From: Paenibacillus cymbidii
GTDB taxonomy: Bacteria; Bacillota; Bacilli; Paenibacillales; NBRC-103111
Assembly: GCF_004764705.1 (NCBI RefSeq)
Contig: NZ_SHLX01000015.1
Location: 164,283-228,282, forward strand
DNA length: 64,000 nt
Direction of reading: 5' to 3'
Both the position numbers and the translations under genes were made by a program. The notes under the pieces were generated by a model. That model searched no databases, was not told the origin of the DNA, and saw only the letters and a list, made by a program, of their open reading frames with translations. Of this stretch, positions 37,032 to 45,822 are shown piece by piece; within the stretch, counting starts at the first letter, position 1; each line of letters opens with the position of its first letter.

Positions 37032-37694
37032 ATGTGCACGCGATATTCGCTTACGGCCGAGCTGCCGGAGTTGGCAAGCGCGTTCGGACTCGATCGGGTG
37101 GAAATGTGTTACGGGCGAAGGTTCAACATTGCGCCGCGGCAGCAGGTGGCGGTCATTCAGCAGATCGGCGAGGAACGCTGCCTGCGCCAACACCGCTGGG
37201 GACTCGTGCCGTTCTGGGCCAAGGATTCGGTCAACGCCGAACGCGACACGCTGCGGGGCAAACCGTTCCTGCACAAGCTGCTGAGCAAAAAAAGATGCGT
37301 CATCCCGTGCAGCGGCATCTACACCTGGCGCACGGAAGGAAAAATCCGTCAGCCTTGGCGCATCGTGCGCCGCGACAACGCCGTGTTCGGCATGGCCGGC
37401 ATTTACGAAATTTGGCGCGACCCGCGCAAAAACGATTCCTACATGTGTACGGTCATCACCACGCCGTCGGCGAGCGAGCCCGGACTGCAGCTGCCGTATA
37501 TTCTGGACGAAGCCGGCATGGCGGCCTGGCTCAATCCGAAGGAAACGCGCATCGACACGCTGCTTGGCCTGCTGCGCCGGCTGCCGGAAGCGGAGCTGCG
37601 CTCCTATCCCGTCTCGCGCCGCATCGACAATGTGGAATTGGAATCGCTGGAGTTGATCGAAGAGCTTCACCCGGCGATGCCGATGGTCAAATAA
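37032..37694 (+). CDS. SRAP (YedK/HMCES-like) family protein with altered active site
   Basis: SRAP proteins form a thiazolidine crosslink to abasic sites in single-stranded DNA through Cys2. Here (220 residues) Cys2 is present (MCTRYSL), as are the NIAPRQ segment, WGLVPFWAK and the Asn in SVNAERDT (residue 68). The usual PCxGFYEW motif reads PCSGIYTW, so the catalytic Glu is Thr98. The usual HxRMP motif reads GLQLP, so the His is absent. The ATG at 37032 has GAGGGG upstream. The family call is firm; crosslink formation or reversal may differ from E. coli YedK. No neighbour suggests an SOS context. Confidence 0.88.
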   Translation: MCTRYSLTAELPELASAFGLDRVEMCYGRRFNIAPRQQVAVIQQIGEERCLRQHRWGLVPFWAKDSVNAERDTLRGKPFLHKLLSKKRCVIPCSGIYTWRTEGKIRQPWRIVRRDNAVFGMAGIYEIWRDPRKNDSYMCTVITTPSASEPGLQLPYILDEAGMAAWLNPKETRIDTLLGLLRRLPEAELRSYPVSRRIDNVELESLELIEELHPAMPMVK

Positions 37695-37705
37695 TGCGCC
37701 ATGCA

Positions 37706-37731
37706 AGGAGCGGACGACACGGTCCGCTCCT
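37706..37731. terminator. Bidirectional terminator-like hairpin
   Basis: A perfect 10-bp stem AGGAGCGGAC/GTCCGCTCCT with a 6-nt loop lies between the convergent SRAP and phosphoesterase genes. Only a weak T-tract (GTTTA) follows on the plus strand. Confidence 0.55.
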
Positions 37732-37733
37732 GT

Positions 37734-38804
37734 TTATGCGCGGTCGAGCGGCACCGTCCAGTCCGCTTCTTTGCCGACCCAGGTACGGTTGCTGAACTCG
37801 CGCCCGCGCAGCACGACTTTGCCTTTGTATACTTGCACGTACAAGCCTTGCGCCGCCTCTTTCCGCGTCTGTTGGAAATTGGCGTTCAGCAACTTGCCGA
37901 CGGACGAATTGTGAAACCAGTGGAACGTCTCTTTGACATAATGCGGTTTTCCGTTCAGGAAATCCTGGTGCTGGTGCCCGGAGAACACGAACACATTGGC
38001 ATGCGGCCGCAGGATGTCGCGAAACCGTTTGGCCCGAATCAGCTGATGCGTACCGCCGTCCTGGCCGATCGGCGGCAGCGGCTGGTGAATCATGACGAAG
38101 ATCGGCTTGTCGCCCCGGTGCCGGCTCATGCGCTCCTCGAACCACGTCAACTGCTCGTCGGAGTACCAGGCGCCTTCGCCTACCTCCGGCTTCTCCTGCA
38201 CGTACGTCTCCTGCGATAACAGCAAAATCGTATACCCGTTTGCTTCCATTTCCGAATACGGTTTCGCCATGCCGAAGAACGACAGGAACTTGTCGCGCGA
38301 TTTGGCATCGCTTTTGCCGTTCGGCGCCGCGTCCTTGTTCCACTGGCCGCTCTTGTCGATCCAGATGTCGTAATAATCGTGGTTGCCCATATTGGCTGCG
38401 ATCTGCGGCAGCTTGTAGCCGGAAAGCACGCTTCGCAGCTCCTTGTAATCGCCGTCCGTTGCGGCGTCGGTCAGGTCGCCCGTTACGATCAGCCGCTCCA
38501 CCTTAGACTCGAATGCGACGATGTCGTCGAGCGCCTTGCGCAGCTTGGCGCTTTGCTCGGTGAATGCGGAGTTGACGTGAAGGTCGCTCAGAATCATAAA
38601 AGACAGCAGCGGTTCGTCCGCACCGGGAGTCGGCGCGGGCGACGGAGATGGCGTTGCCGCCCGGGAAGGCGCCGGCGAAGGCGAAGCGGACTTTGCGGCT
38701 GCGGGTTCTCCCGGGTCGCCGCCCCGTTGGCGCAGGCCGAATACGAGGGCCAGCGCGGCCGCGGCTGCCGCCAGCAGCCAGCGAATGAAAGCGCGTCTTG
38801 ACAT
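37734..38804 (-). CDS. Secreted calcineurin-like metallophosphoesterase
   Basis: This 356-residue phosphoesterase with a two-metal centre is exported or membrane-anchored. It starts MSRRAFIRWLLAAAAAALAL, a twin-basic signal/anchor, followed by a Ser/Pro/Ala-rich linker to about residue 63. Catalytic motifs come in order: SDLHV, GDLTD, GNHDYY, the His in MIHQPLPP and SGHQHQ. The start ATG at 38804 has only a weak ribosome site. It is divergent from secDF at 38972. Its target (phosphodiester, teichoic acid or nucleotide) is not evident. Confidence 0.9.
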   Translation of the reverse strand: MSRRAFIRWLLAAAAAALALVFGLRQRGGDPGEPAAAKSASPSPAPSRAATPSPSPAPTPGADEPLLSFMILSDLHVNSAFTEQSAKLRKALDDIVAFESKVERLIVTGDLTDAATDGDYKELRSVLSGYKLPQIAANMGNHDYYDIWIDKSGQWNKDAAPNGKSDAKSRDKFLSFFGMAKPYSEMEANGYTILLLSQETYVQEKPEVGEGAWYSDEQLTWFEERMSRHRGDKPIFVMIHQPLPPIGQDGGTHQLIRAKRFRDILRPHANVFVFSGHQHQDFLNGKPHYVKETFHWFHNSSVGKLLNANFQQTRKEAAQGLYVQVYKGKVVLRGREFSNRTWVGKEADWTVPLDRA

Positions 38805-38971
38805 GAGGCACGTCCTTTTTATAGTGGGCGATATCTTTCTTCATCATAGTGGGAAAAGCGCTTCAAAACAACACGGGATCGAATTCCCCGATCCGACAAA
38901 AAGATAGGAGCCGGGAACTAGATATGGTAAAATAGAAATGATGCATCCTGAGAGGAGCCAGACTTGATTAC

Positions 38972-41251
38972 GTGAAAAGATTATGTGCATTTCTTGCGAC
39001 CGTTGCCGTTACCGCCATGCTCATCGCCTTTACTGTACCGAGCCTTCTCGACAATATTCGACTTGGTCTCGACTTGAAAGGCGGCTTCGAAATCTTATAT
39101 GAGGCCGAACCGGTGCAAGCCGGAGGCACGATAACGCCAAACAACCTGCGCCAAACGGCCAAAAGCCTGGAGAAGCGCGTTAATGCGTTAGGAACCGCCG
39201 AACCTGACATTTGGACCGAAGGAACCAACCGGATCCGCGTGCGGTTGGCCGGTGTCACCGACGAAGCGAAAGTCCGGGAGTTGCTGAAAAAGCCAGCCGA
39301 GTTGACCGTTCGCGGTCCGAACGGCGGCGTGGAGCTCTACGGCACCGACTTCAAGGAGGGCGGCGCCAAAGTCGATTACGATGAGATGCATCGGCCAACT
39401 ATTCTGGTGGAAGTGAAGGACAAGAAAAAGCTGGAGGATCTGTCCACCCGCCTGCTTGGCCAAACAATCCGCTTTCAATTGGACGATCGCATGCTGACCG
39501 AACCGGTCGTACAAGCCGTCATGACGAACGGCCTGTGCCGGATTACGGGCAATTTTACTTCCGAAGACGCCAAAGAACTGGTCGATATTATTAATATGGG
39601 CGCGCTGCCGCTCAAGCTGACGGAAAAATTCAGCCAATCGATTGGCGCCTCGCTAGGCAAGCTTTCGCTGCAGATGACGCTGCAGGCCGGCGCCGCCGGG
39701 TCGCTGTTCATTTTATTGTTCGTGCTTGCGCTGTACCGGCTGCCCGGCCTTGTTGCGGCGGTCACTTTGATTACCTATAGCTGGCTGCTGCTTATTTGCC
39801 TGTATTTGCTCCAGGCGACGATGACGCTTCCCGGCATTGCCGCCTTCGTGCTGGGCATCGGCATGGCGGTAGACGCCAACATCATCCACTACGAGCGGCT
39901 GAAGGAAGAGCTGCGCGCGGGCTTAAGCCTGCAATCCGCGCACAAGGCAGGCGCCAAACGCTCGTTCCGCACCATTATGGACGCCAACGTCACCACCTTG
40001 ATCGCCGGCGCAGTCCTGTATTCACTTGGTTCCGGCGCAATCAAAGGCTTTGCCGTTACATTGATCATGAGCATCGTGCTCAGCATCGCGACGAACGTCT
40101 TTTTTTCGCAATGGCTGCTGCAGCTGCTCGTCCGTTCCGAACGCTTTCGCAGCATGCGCTGGTTCGGTGTCCGCCCCGATGAGCAATTGGCTGATCGGAA
40201 TGCGGCAGAACCCATTGCCGCGCCCCGTCGATCGTTCGATTTTGTCAACCAATCGAAACGCTACTTCCTGCTGTCGATTGTTGTCACCGTTCTGGGCGCC
40301 GCCAGCCTGCTGTATCAAGGCCTGAACTACGGCGTCGATTTCAAGGCGGGAACCGCGCTTGATGTGACGCTTTCCTCTGCCATTACAGCCGAGAAGGCGG
40401 AGCAAATCGTGCGTGAGGCCGGTTTCGAGCCGTCCGTGCTTTCAATCGGCGGAACGGCGCAAGACCGCGTTTCCATGCGATTCGATGCCGTGCTCAACCC
40501 GAACGGCAAGGACTCTGCGCGGATCGTCGAACAGTTCAATCAGGCGCAAGGTCCCGTCGTCGGCATCGAGGAGAACACCGTCGATCCGGAAATTGCCCGC
40601 GAGCTTGCCCGCCAAGCGATGCTGGCTGTTGCGATCGCCAGTCTGGGCATTTTGCTGTATGTCATGATCCGTTTCGAGTGGCGGTTCGCCATCTCTGCCA
40701 TTGTTGCGCTGCTGCATGACGTTTTTTTCGTTGTCAGCATGTTTTCCCTGTTGCGGCTGGAGGTCAACCTGCCGTTTATCGCCGCCATGCTGACGATTAT
40801 CGGCTATTCCATCAACGATACGGTCGTTATTTTCGATCGGATCCGCGAAAACTTGCGCTTCTCGCGTGCGCATACATACGGCGATCTGGCGCGCATCGTC
40901 AACAGGAGCATCAATCAAACGCTGACGCGATCGATCAATACAGTCGTCGCGGTACTGTTCGCTTCCATCGCTTTGCTTGTCTGGGGCAGCGAATCGATCC
41001 GGCTGTTTTCGCTGGCGATGACAGTTGGGCTGCTCGTCGGCATGTATTCTTCCATCTACATCGCCAGTCAGCTTTGGCTGTTGTTGCGATCAAGGTCGTT
41101 CAGACGCTCTAACCCGGCAGACGAACCGACCTCCGATAAGCGCTTTGCTCTGTCGGCGTTGCAAACGGATTTCGACGATGAAGCCGGATCGACTCCGTTG
41201 AACCCGTCTTCAAACTACGATAACGCTGAAAAGAGAGGAACTTTCAGATGA
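38972..41251 (+). CDS. secDF: SecDF protein-export membrane protein, fused
   Basis: This 759-residue RND-type component pulls exported proteins outward using the proton gradient. The SecD half begins with LGLDLKGGFEILYEAEP and ends with six membrane segments after GASLGKLSLQMTLQAG. The SecF half starts near residue 422 (FDFVNQSKRYFLLSI), has GVDFKAGTALDV and ends with five further segments, including TIIGYSINDTVVIFDRIREN. The GTG at 38972 has GAGAGGAG 14 nt upstream. Its stop overlaps the secA start by ATGA, so the two are translationally coupled. That linkage is unusual and suggests an accessory rather than a housekeeping copy, though copies elsewhere cannot be checked here. Confidence 0.93.
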   Translation: MKRLCAFLATVAVTAMLIAFTVPSLLDNIRLGLDLKGGFEILYEAEPVQAGGTITPNNLRQTAKSLEKRVNALGTAEPDIWTEGTNRIRVRLAGVTDEAKVRELLKKPAELTVRGPNGGVELYGTDFKEGGAKVDYDEMHRPTILVEVKDKKKLEDLSTRLLGQTIRFQLDDRMLTEPVVQAVMTNGLCRITGNFTSEDAKELVDIINMGALPLKLTEKFSQSIGASLGKLSLQMTLQAGAAGSLFILLFVLALYRLPGLVAAVTLITYSWLLLICLYLLQATMTLPGIAAFVLGIGMAVDANIIHYERLKEELRAGLSLQSAHKAGAKRSFRTIMDANVTTLIAGAVLYSLGSGAIKGFAVTLIMSIVLSIATNVFFSQWLLQLLVRSERFRSMRWFGVRPDEQLADRNAAEPIAAPRRSFDFVNQSKRYFLLSIVVTVLGAASLLYQGLNYGVDFKAGTALDVTLSSAITAEKAEQIVREAGFEPSVLSIGGTAQDRVSMRFDAVLNPNGKDSARIVEQFNQAQGPVVGIEENTVDPEIARELARQAMLAVAIASLGILLYVMIRFEWRFAISAIVALLHDVFFVVSMFSLLRLEVNLPFIAAMLTIIGYSINDTVVIFDRIRENLRFSRAHTYGDLARIVNRSINQTLTRSINTVVAVLFASIALLVWGSESIRLFSLAMTVGLLVGMYSSIYIASQLWLLLRSRSFRRSNPADEPTSDKRFALSALQTDFDDEAGSTPLNPSSNYDNAEKRGTFR

Positions 41252-43620
41252 GCAACTGGTTTCGCAGCGTATTCGGCAACGATAACGAACGCGAGCTGCG
41301 GCGCTACGGCCGCCTTGTCAAAAGGATTCACACGCACTGGCAGACAGCATCGGAACGGGACGACGAATCACTGCGCGACATGACGGCACAATTTCGCGAG
41401 CGGCTTCGAGCCGGCGAGCCCCTGGACAATTTGCTTCCGGAAGCTTTCGCTTGCGCCGGCGAGGCGGCGTGGCGGGCGTTGAACATGCGCCATTACGATG
41501 TGCAGCTGATGGGCGGCATCGCGCTTCACGAAGGCAAAATCACGGAGATGAAAACCGGCGAAGGCAAAACGTTCGCCGCCGTGCTGCCGGTCTATTTGAA
41601 CGCGATCGCCGGCGACAGCGTTCACGTCATCACCGCCAACGAATATTTGGCCAAACGCGACAGCGAAACGATGAAGCCGGTGTTTGACAGGCTGGGCTTG
41701 ACCGTCGGCTGCAATTTGAACGGCATGTCGCTTGCGCATAAACGGGACGTTTATGCACGAGACGTTATTTACGGCACCGGCAGCGAATTCGGTTTCGATT
41801 ATTTGCGCGACCACATGGCGCTTTTCCCGGATCGCCGCGTGCAGCGTGCGCCTAATTATGCGCTTATCGACGAAGTCGATTCGATCCTGATCGACGAAGC
41901 GAGGACGCCGCTGATCATCTCCGGCCGAGGCATTCGCTCGACGGATCTGTACTACAAGGCGGATCGTCTGGCGAGCGTTCTGAAGGAGGGCGAAGACTTT
42001 ACGGTCGATGCGCGCACGCGCGCGATCCTGCTTGCCGAAGGAAGCGTCCACAAGATCGAGCGATTATTCGGCATCGACAATTTGTTCGCCGAAGAGCATT
42101 TGACCATCAACCATCATATGAACCAGGCCATTCGCGCCCGTTATGTGATGAAGCGGGACGTCGACTATATCGTGCAGGAGCAGGAAATCGTAATCGTCGA
42201 CGAATATACCGGTCGTTTGATGATCGGGCGCCGCTACAGCGACGGCTTGCATCAGGCGATCGAAGCCAAGGAAGGCTGCCTGGTGAAGGACGAAAGCGTC
42301 ACGAAGGCGACGATTACTTATCAAAACTACTTTCGCGTCTATCGGAAGCTCGCGGGGATGACGGGAACGGCGATAACGGAAGAAGACGAGTTCAGGCATA
42401 TTTATGGCCTGCGGGTCATGCAAATTCCGACGAACCGACCGACAATCCGCCGAGATGAAGACGATGTCGTCTTCAAGACCGCCGCCGGCAAATTCCGTGC
42501 GATTGTGGACGAAATCGTGCGCTGCCATGCGACCGGCCAGCCTGTGCTCGTCGGCACGATTTCGATCGAGCATTCCGACCGCCTGTCCGCCCTGCTGAAG
42601 GAGGCGGGTGTGGAGCATCGAGTGCTGCATGCCAAACATCATGAGGAAGAAGCGGCCATCATCGGCAAAGCCGGACAACGAAACGCCGTTACGATTGCGA
42701 CGAATATGGCCGGGCGCGGGACGGATATTGTGCTTGGCGAAGGCGTGGCGGAGCTGGGCGGTCTTTACGTCATCGGCACAGAACGCCACGAAAGCCGCCG
42801 CATCGACAACCAGCTGCGCGGTCGTTCCGGACGCCAGGGCGATCCCGGCGTCTCGCGGTTTTACTTGTCCATGGAGGACGAATTGATGCGCCGCTTCGGC
42901 TCGGACAAAATAGCCGCCCGCCTGGAGAAACTCGGCTTCGACGAGGAGACGGCGCTCGAAGGGGAGCTGATGAGCCGGGGCATCGAATCGGCGCAGCGCA
43001 TTGTCGAAGCCTCCAATTTCGATACGCTGATGTCGGTCATGCGCTACGACGATGTCATTCACCTGCAGCGGGAGCGCATCTACAGGGACCGCCGGGAAGT
43101 GCTGGATGCAAGCGACACCCGCGGCATTGTCCTGGGGATGATTCGTTCGGTCGCCCGACGGGCCGTAGTCAAGTTTTGCCCTGAAGACGAAGTGCCGGAG
43201 GATTGGTCGCTGACTGAGCTGGCCGCCCATATCCGAACGCATGCGCTTAACGGCGAGCTGGCGGCGGAAGAACTGTGGGGCATGGAGCGGGAGACGCTTG
43301 TCGACCATTTGGCGGAGACGGTCACCCGGCAATATGCGGAGCGGGAGCGGCAAATCGGCGAACCCGCGCAACGCTCGCTGGAACGATTTCTGCTGCTGCA
43401 GACGGTGGACAGCCATTGGATCGATCACCTCGATGCGATGGATCAGCTGCGGCAAGGCATCCACTTGCGCCTTTACGCCGGCACCGATCCGCTGAGGGAA
43501 TACGAAACCGAAGGGCACGCGATGTTCCTCGACATGGTGGCGCGAATCGAAGACGAGACAGTCTATCGCATCATGAAGGTAAAAATTGACCCAAGAGTGA
43601 CTGCCGAAGCGGCAATATGA
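41248..43620 (+). CDS. secA2: Preprotein translocase ATPase, SecA2-like
   Basis: This 790-residue motor ATPase drives protein export through SecYEG. Walker A is MKTGEGKT (residues 101-108), the DEAD-equivalent is IDEVDSILIDEARTPL, the second helicase motifs are MAGRGTDIVLGEG and QLRGRSGRQGDPG, and the helical scaffold has HWIDHLDAMDQLRQGI. It ends shortly after EDETVYRIMKVKI and lacks the C-terminal linker and Cys-rich zinc tail of housekeeping SecA, as SecA2 proteins often do. It overlaps secDF by ATGA and is followed 37 nt later by a glycosyltransferase. An accessory motor for the nearby surface protein is a reasonable inference. Confidence 0.92.
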   Translation: MSNWFRSVFGNDNERELRRYGRLVKRIHTHWQTASERDDESLRDMTAQFRERLRAGEPLDNLLPEAFACAGEAAWRALNMRHYDVQLMGGIALHEGKITEMKTGEGKTFAAVLPVYLNAIAGDSVHVITANEYLAKRDSETMKPVFDRLGLTVGCNLNGMSLAHKRDVYARDVIYGTGSEFGFDYLRDHMALFPDRRVQRAPNYALIDEVDSILIDEARTPLIISGRGIRSTDLYYKADRLASVLKEGEDFTVDARTRAILLAEGSVHKIERLFGIDNLFAEEHLTINHHMNQAIRARYVMKRDVDYIVQEQEIVIVDEYTGRLMIGRRYSDGLHQAIEAKEGCLVKDESVTKATITYQNYFRVYRKLAGMTGTAITEEDEFRHIYGLRVMQIPTNRPTIRRDEDDVVFKTAAGKFRAIVDEIVRCHATGQPVLVGTISIEHSDRLSALLKEAGVEHRVLHAKHHEEEAAIIGKAGQRNAVTIATNMAGRGTDIVLGEGVAELGGLYVIGTERHESRRIDNQLRGRSGRQGDPGVSRFYLSMEDELMRRFGSDKIAARLEKLGFDEETALEGELMSRGIESAQRIVEASNFDTLMSVMRYDDVIHLQRERIYRDRREVLDASDTRGIVLGMIRSVARRAVVKFCPEDEVPEDWSLTELAAHIRTHALNGELAAEELWGMERETLVDHLAETVTRQYAERERQIGEPAQRSLERFLLLQTVDSHWIDHLDAMDQLRQGIHLRLYAGTDPLREYETEGHAMFLDMVARIEDETVYRIMKVKIDPRVTAEAAI

Positions 43621-43657
43621 GGCTTCTTCTTCCCAATCTGCATATAAAGGTGACGAC

Positions 43658-45046
43658 ATGGCAAAATTCAAGCTGCTAATTGGCGGACCGGTCCGCCAGA
43701 AACCCGCCGTGCTGCAGCATTTTCTCGAATCGCTGCGGCGAATGGAAACCGGAGGGATCGAGGTCGATTATTTGTTCATCGACGATAATACGGACGAATT
43801 GTCGGCGAACATGCTTCGCGAATTTGCTCTCGCGACCGGTCGTGCGGAAATCGTCCGGCAACCGGCGAGCGGCAATGAAACGTACCTGTGCGACGATCAT
43901 TCGCACCACTGGCGAGAGGCGCTGATCTGGAAGGTTGCGGCGATGAAGGACCGCATTCTGGCCACCGCGTTGCAGCGAAAGTACAGCCACGTGTTTCTCG
44001 CCGACTCGGACCTGGTGTTCGACCCGCGCACGCTGCTCCGACTGCTTGGCGATCGCAAGGATATCGTATCGGCACTGTACTGGACGCAATGGCAGCCCGG
44101 CACTCTCGCCATGCCGCAAGTCTGGTTGCACGGCGAATACGAGTTGTATCCGCTGGCCCGCCAACACCGGCAAACGGACGAGGAATTGACAGCGCAGACC
44201 CAAAAATTCATGTTCCAGCTGCGTACGCCGGGCGTTTACAAGGTAGGGGGGCTTGGCGCCTGTACATTGATCAGCCGCAAGGCGCTTAAAGCCGGCGTCC
44301 GGTTCGAAGAAATTCCCAACCTCGGGTATTGGGGGGAAGATCGTCATTTCTGCATCCGTGCCGCTGCGCTCGGACTTGACTTGTTCGTCGATACGACGTA
44401 TCCGGCCTATCACATCTACCGCGGATCCGATATTGAAGGGGTCGAGGACTACATCGCCAATGGATGGAATGGCGAAAGGAATGCGGAGCAGCATGCGGCA
44501 GGCGGGGAGGAAGGCCAGCGGCATTACCGCCAGGCGCTGGAGATGATCGCATGCGGCTACAACCAGGCCGCGATCCAAGAGCTGGAGACGTTTCTGGCGA
44601 TCGGCGGCAACACAACGGATGCCAACGTCCGCGCCTTATTGGAGATTGACGCCTGTTATGGCCGAAGCGGTTCCGCCGACAAGGGTCGGGAACGTCTGCT
44701 GCGTGCTATGGGCGCCTATCGAACAGCCGAAATTTACTGCAGACTTGGCGCCAAATGCATGGACAAGGCCAACTGGAGGGAAGCGATTGCCTGGTTCAAG
44801 CTGGCGATCCAGACGGAGCGGCCGCAGAACTGGGAGCAATCGCCCGATATCAGCGCATGGATGTGGAAGCCCTATATCCAGATGTGTGTATGTTATACCA
44901 ATTTGAATGAATTTCAACGGGCATTTGAGTTCAATGAGCTCGGGCTTCGTTTCGACCCGCAGCATTCGGGCATGCTGTCGAATCGGGAATTTCTGCTCCG
45001 CCAGCTTCGTCCGGCACCCGTTTCGGCATCGGCCACGTCGATCTGA
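43658..45046 (+). CDS. Glycosyltransferase (GT2-like) with TPR-like C-terminus
   Basis: This 462-residue protein has an N-terminal GT-A-type domain (residues 1-270): FKLLIGGPVRQKPAVLQHF, then DYLFIDDNTDEL, a nucleotide-sugar/metal motif in FLADSDLVFDP and an acceptor-side motif LGYWGEDRHF. Residues 290-450 contain helical TPR-like repeats, also found in the other transferase here (45823-47667). The ATG has AAAGGTGA upstream. It is cytosolic, with no signal or membrane segment. It follows secA2 in the same direction and probably modifies a protein before export through the SecA2/SecDF route, which is inference. Confidence 0.85.
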   Translation: MAKFKLLIGGPVRQKPAVLQHFLESLRRMETGGIEVDYLFIDDNTDELSANMLREFALATGRAEIVRQPASGNETYLCDDHSHHWREALIWKVAAMKDRILATALQRKYSHVFLADSDLVFDPRTLLRLLGDRKDIVSALYWTQWQPGTLAMPQVWLHGEYELYPLARQHRQTDEELTAQTQKFMFQLRTPGVYKVGGLGACTLISRKALKAGVRFEEIPNLGYWGEDRHFCIRAAALGLDLFVDTTYPAYHIYRGSDIEGVEDYIANGWNGERNAEQHAAGGEEGQRHYRQALEMIACGYNQAAIQELETFLAIGGNTTDANVRALLEIDACYGRSGSADKGRERLLRAMGAYRTAEIYCRLGAKCMDKANWREAIAWFKLAIQTERPQNWEQSPDISAWMWKPYIQMCVCYTNLNEFQRAFEFNELGLRFDPQHSGMLSNREFLLRQLRPAPVSASATSI

Positions 45047-45069
45047 GCATCGAATATGCCTGCGAACGC

Positions 45070-45105
45070 AACGGCACAGGTAAGGGAACTCCCGCCTGTG
45101 CCGTT
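45070..45105. terminator. Bidirectional terminator-like hairpin
   Basis: An 11-bp perfect stem AACGGCACAGG/CCTGTGCCGTT with a 14-nt loop lies between two convergent glycosyltransferase genes. The plus-strand tail CGTTCTTATT is moderately T-rich. Confidence 0.55.
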
Positions 45106-45110
45106 CGTTC

Positions 45111-45815
45111 TTATTCCACCCATTCCACCAGTCTCGGATGCTCATCCACGATGGAGAAATATTGTGCCAGGCTGCCATCCTTTCCCCCGGCATCAAGCCG
45201 CATATACCGCTCGAATTTATTGATTCGATCCTCTATTGACGCCCAACCGAAATGCTTCAGGCGCAGCGGGGAAATTTTGTTGGGAAGCGCAAACACATTT
45301 TCGGGCAATCTTCCGCAATGCTGATTCGACTCTTTCCAGCTATACGCGAATTCCGGCCGGTACCTTAGCAATAGCGGACGATAAGCCAGATGAGCTTGCC
45401 AGTATTGATCTTCGCGGTAGGCGCGTTCGTTCCAGAAGTCGTAGAGGCGAAAGCTGAACAGATCCGACTCCGGATCCTCCATTAGCGCCTGCACCTCGAC
45501 GCCGAAGCGGTCTTCGAACCATTCGTCGGCATCGAGGCTGAGAATCCAGTCAGGCTGCGTTGCTATCGTTTCTTCCCACTGCTGCTTGCGAAGCAGCACT
45601 TCCCGCGCGAAACGCGACTCGCCGTTGCGCACCAGCTTGAGCGGAATGCCCGCCAATTCCCGGATGCAAATGTCGGGCGTATCGTCTGTGCTCCCGTCGT
45701 CGATGATGACGGCGGCGTGGATGAATTGCCGGTGCCGCTGCAGCGCTTGCCGCAAGTAGCGACCGCCCTCGTTTTTGACGATCATGGACAATGTCAGTCG
45801 CGGCTTGGGAACCAT
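45111..45815 (-). CDS. Family 2 glycosyltransferase
   Basis: This 234-residue single-domain GT2 enzyme has LSMIVKNEGGRYLRQAL at the N-terminus, VIIDDGSTDDTPDI, the DxD-type motif in LSLDADEWFED and WNERAYREDQYW downstream. The ATG at 45815 with GAGGGCGG upstream is chosen. The open frame extends to 46364, but that upstream part only mirrors the neighbouring gene in another frame. It begins 7 nt after the stop of the tandem transferase at 45823, so the two are co-translated. It probably extends or caps the same glycan. Confidence 0.87.
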   Translation of the reverse strand: MVPKPRLTLSMIVKNEGGRYLRQALQRHRQFIHAAVIIDDGSTDDTPDICIRELAGIPLKLVRNGESRFAREVLLRKQQWEETIATQPDWILSLDADEWFEDRFGVEVQALMEDPESDLFSFRLYDFWNERAYREDQYWQAHLAYRPLLLRYRPEFAYSWKESNQHCGRLPENVFALPNKISPLRLKHFGWASIEDRINKFERYMRLDAGGKDGSLAQYFSIVDEHPRLVEWVE

Positions 45816-45822
45816 TCCGCCC

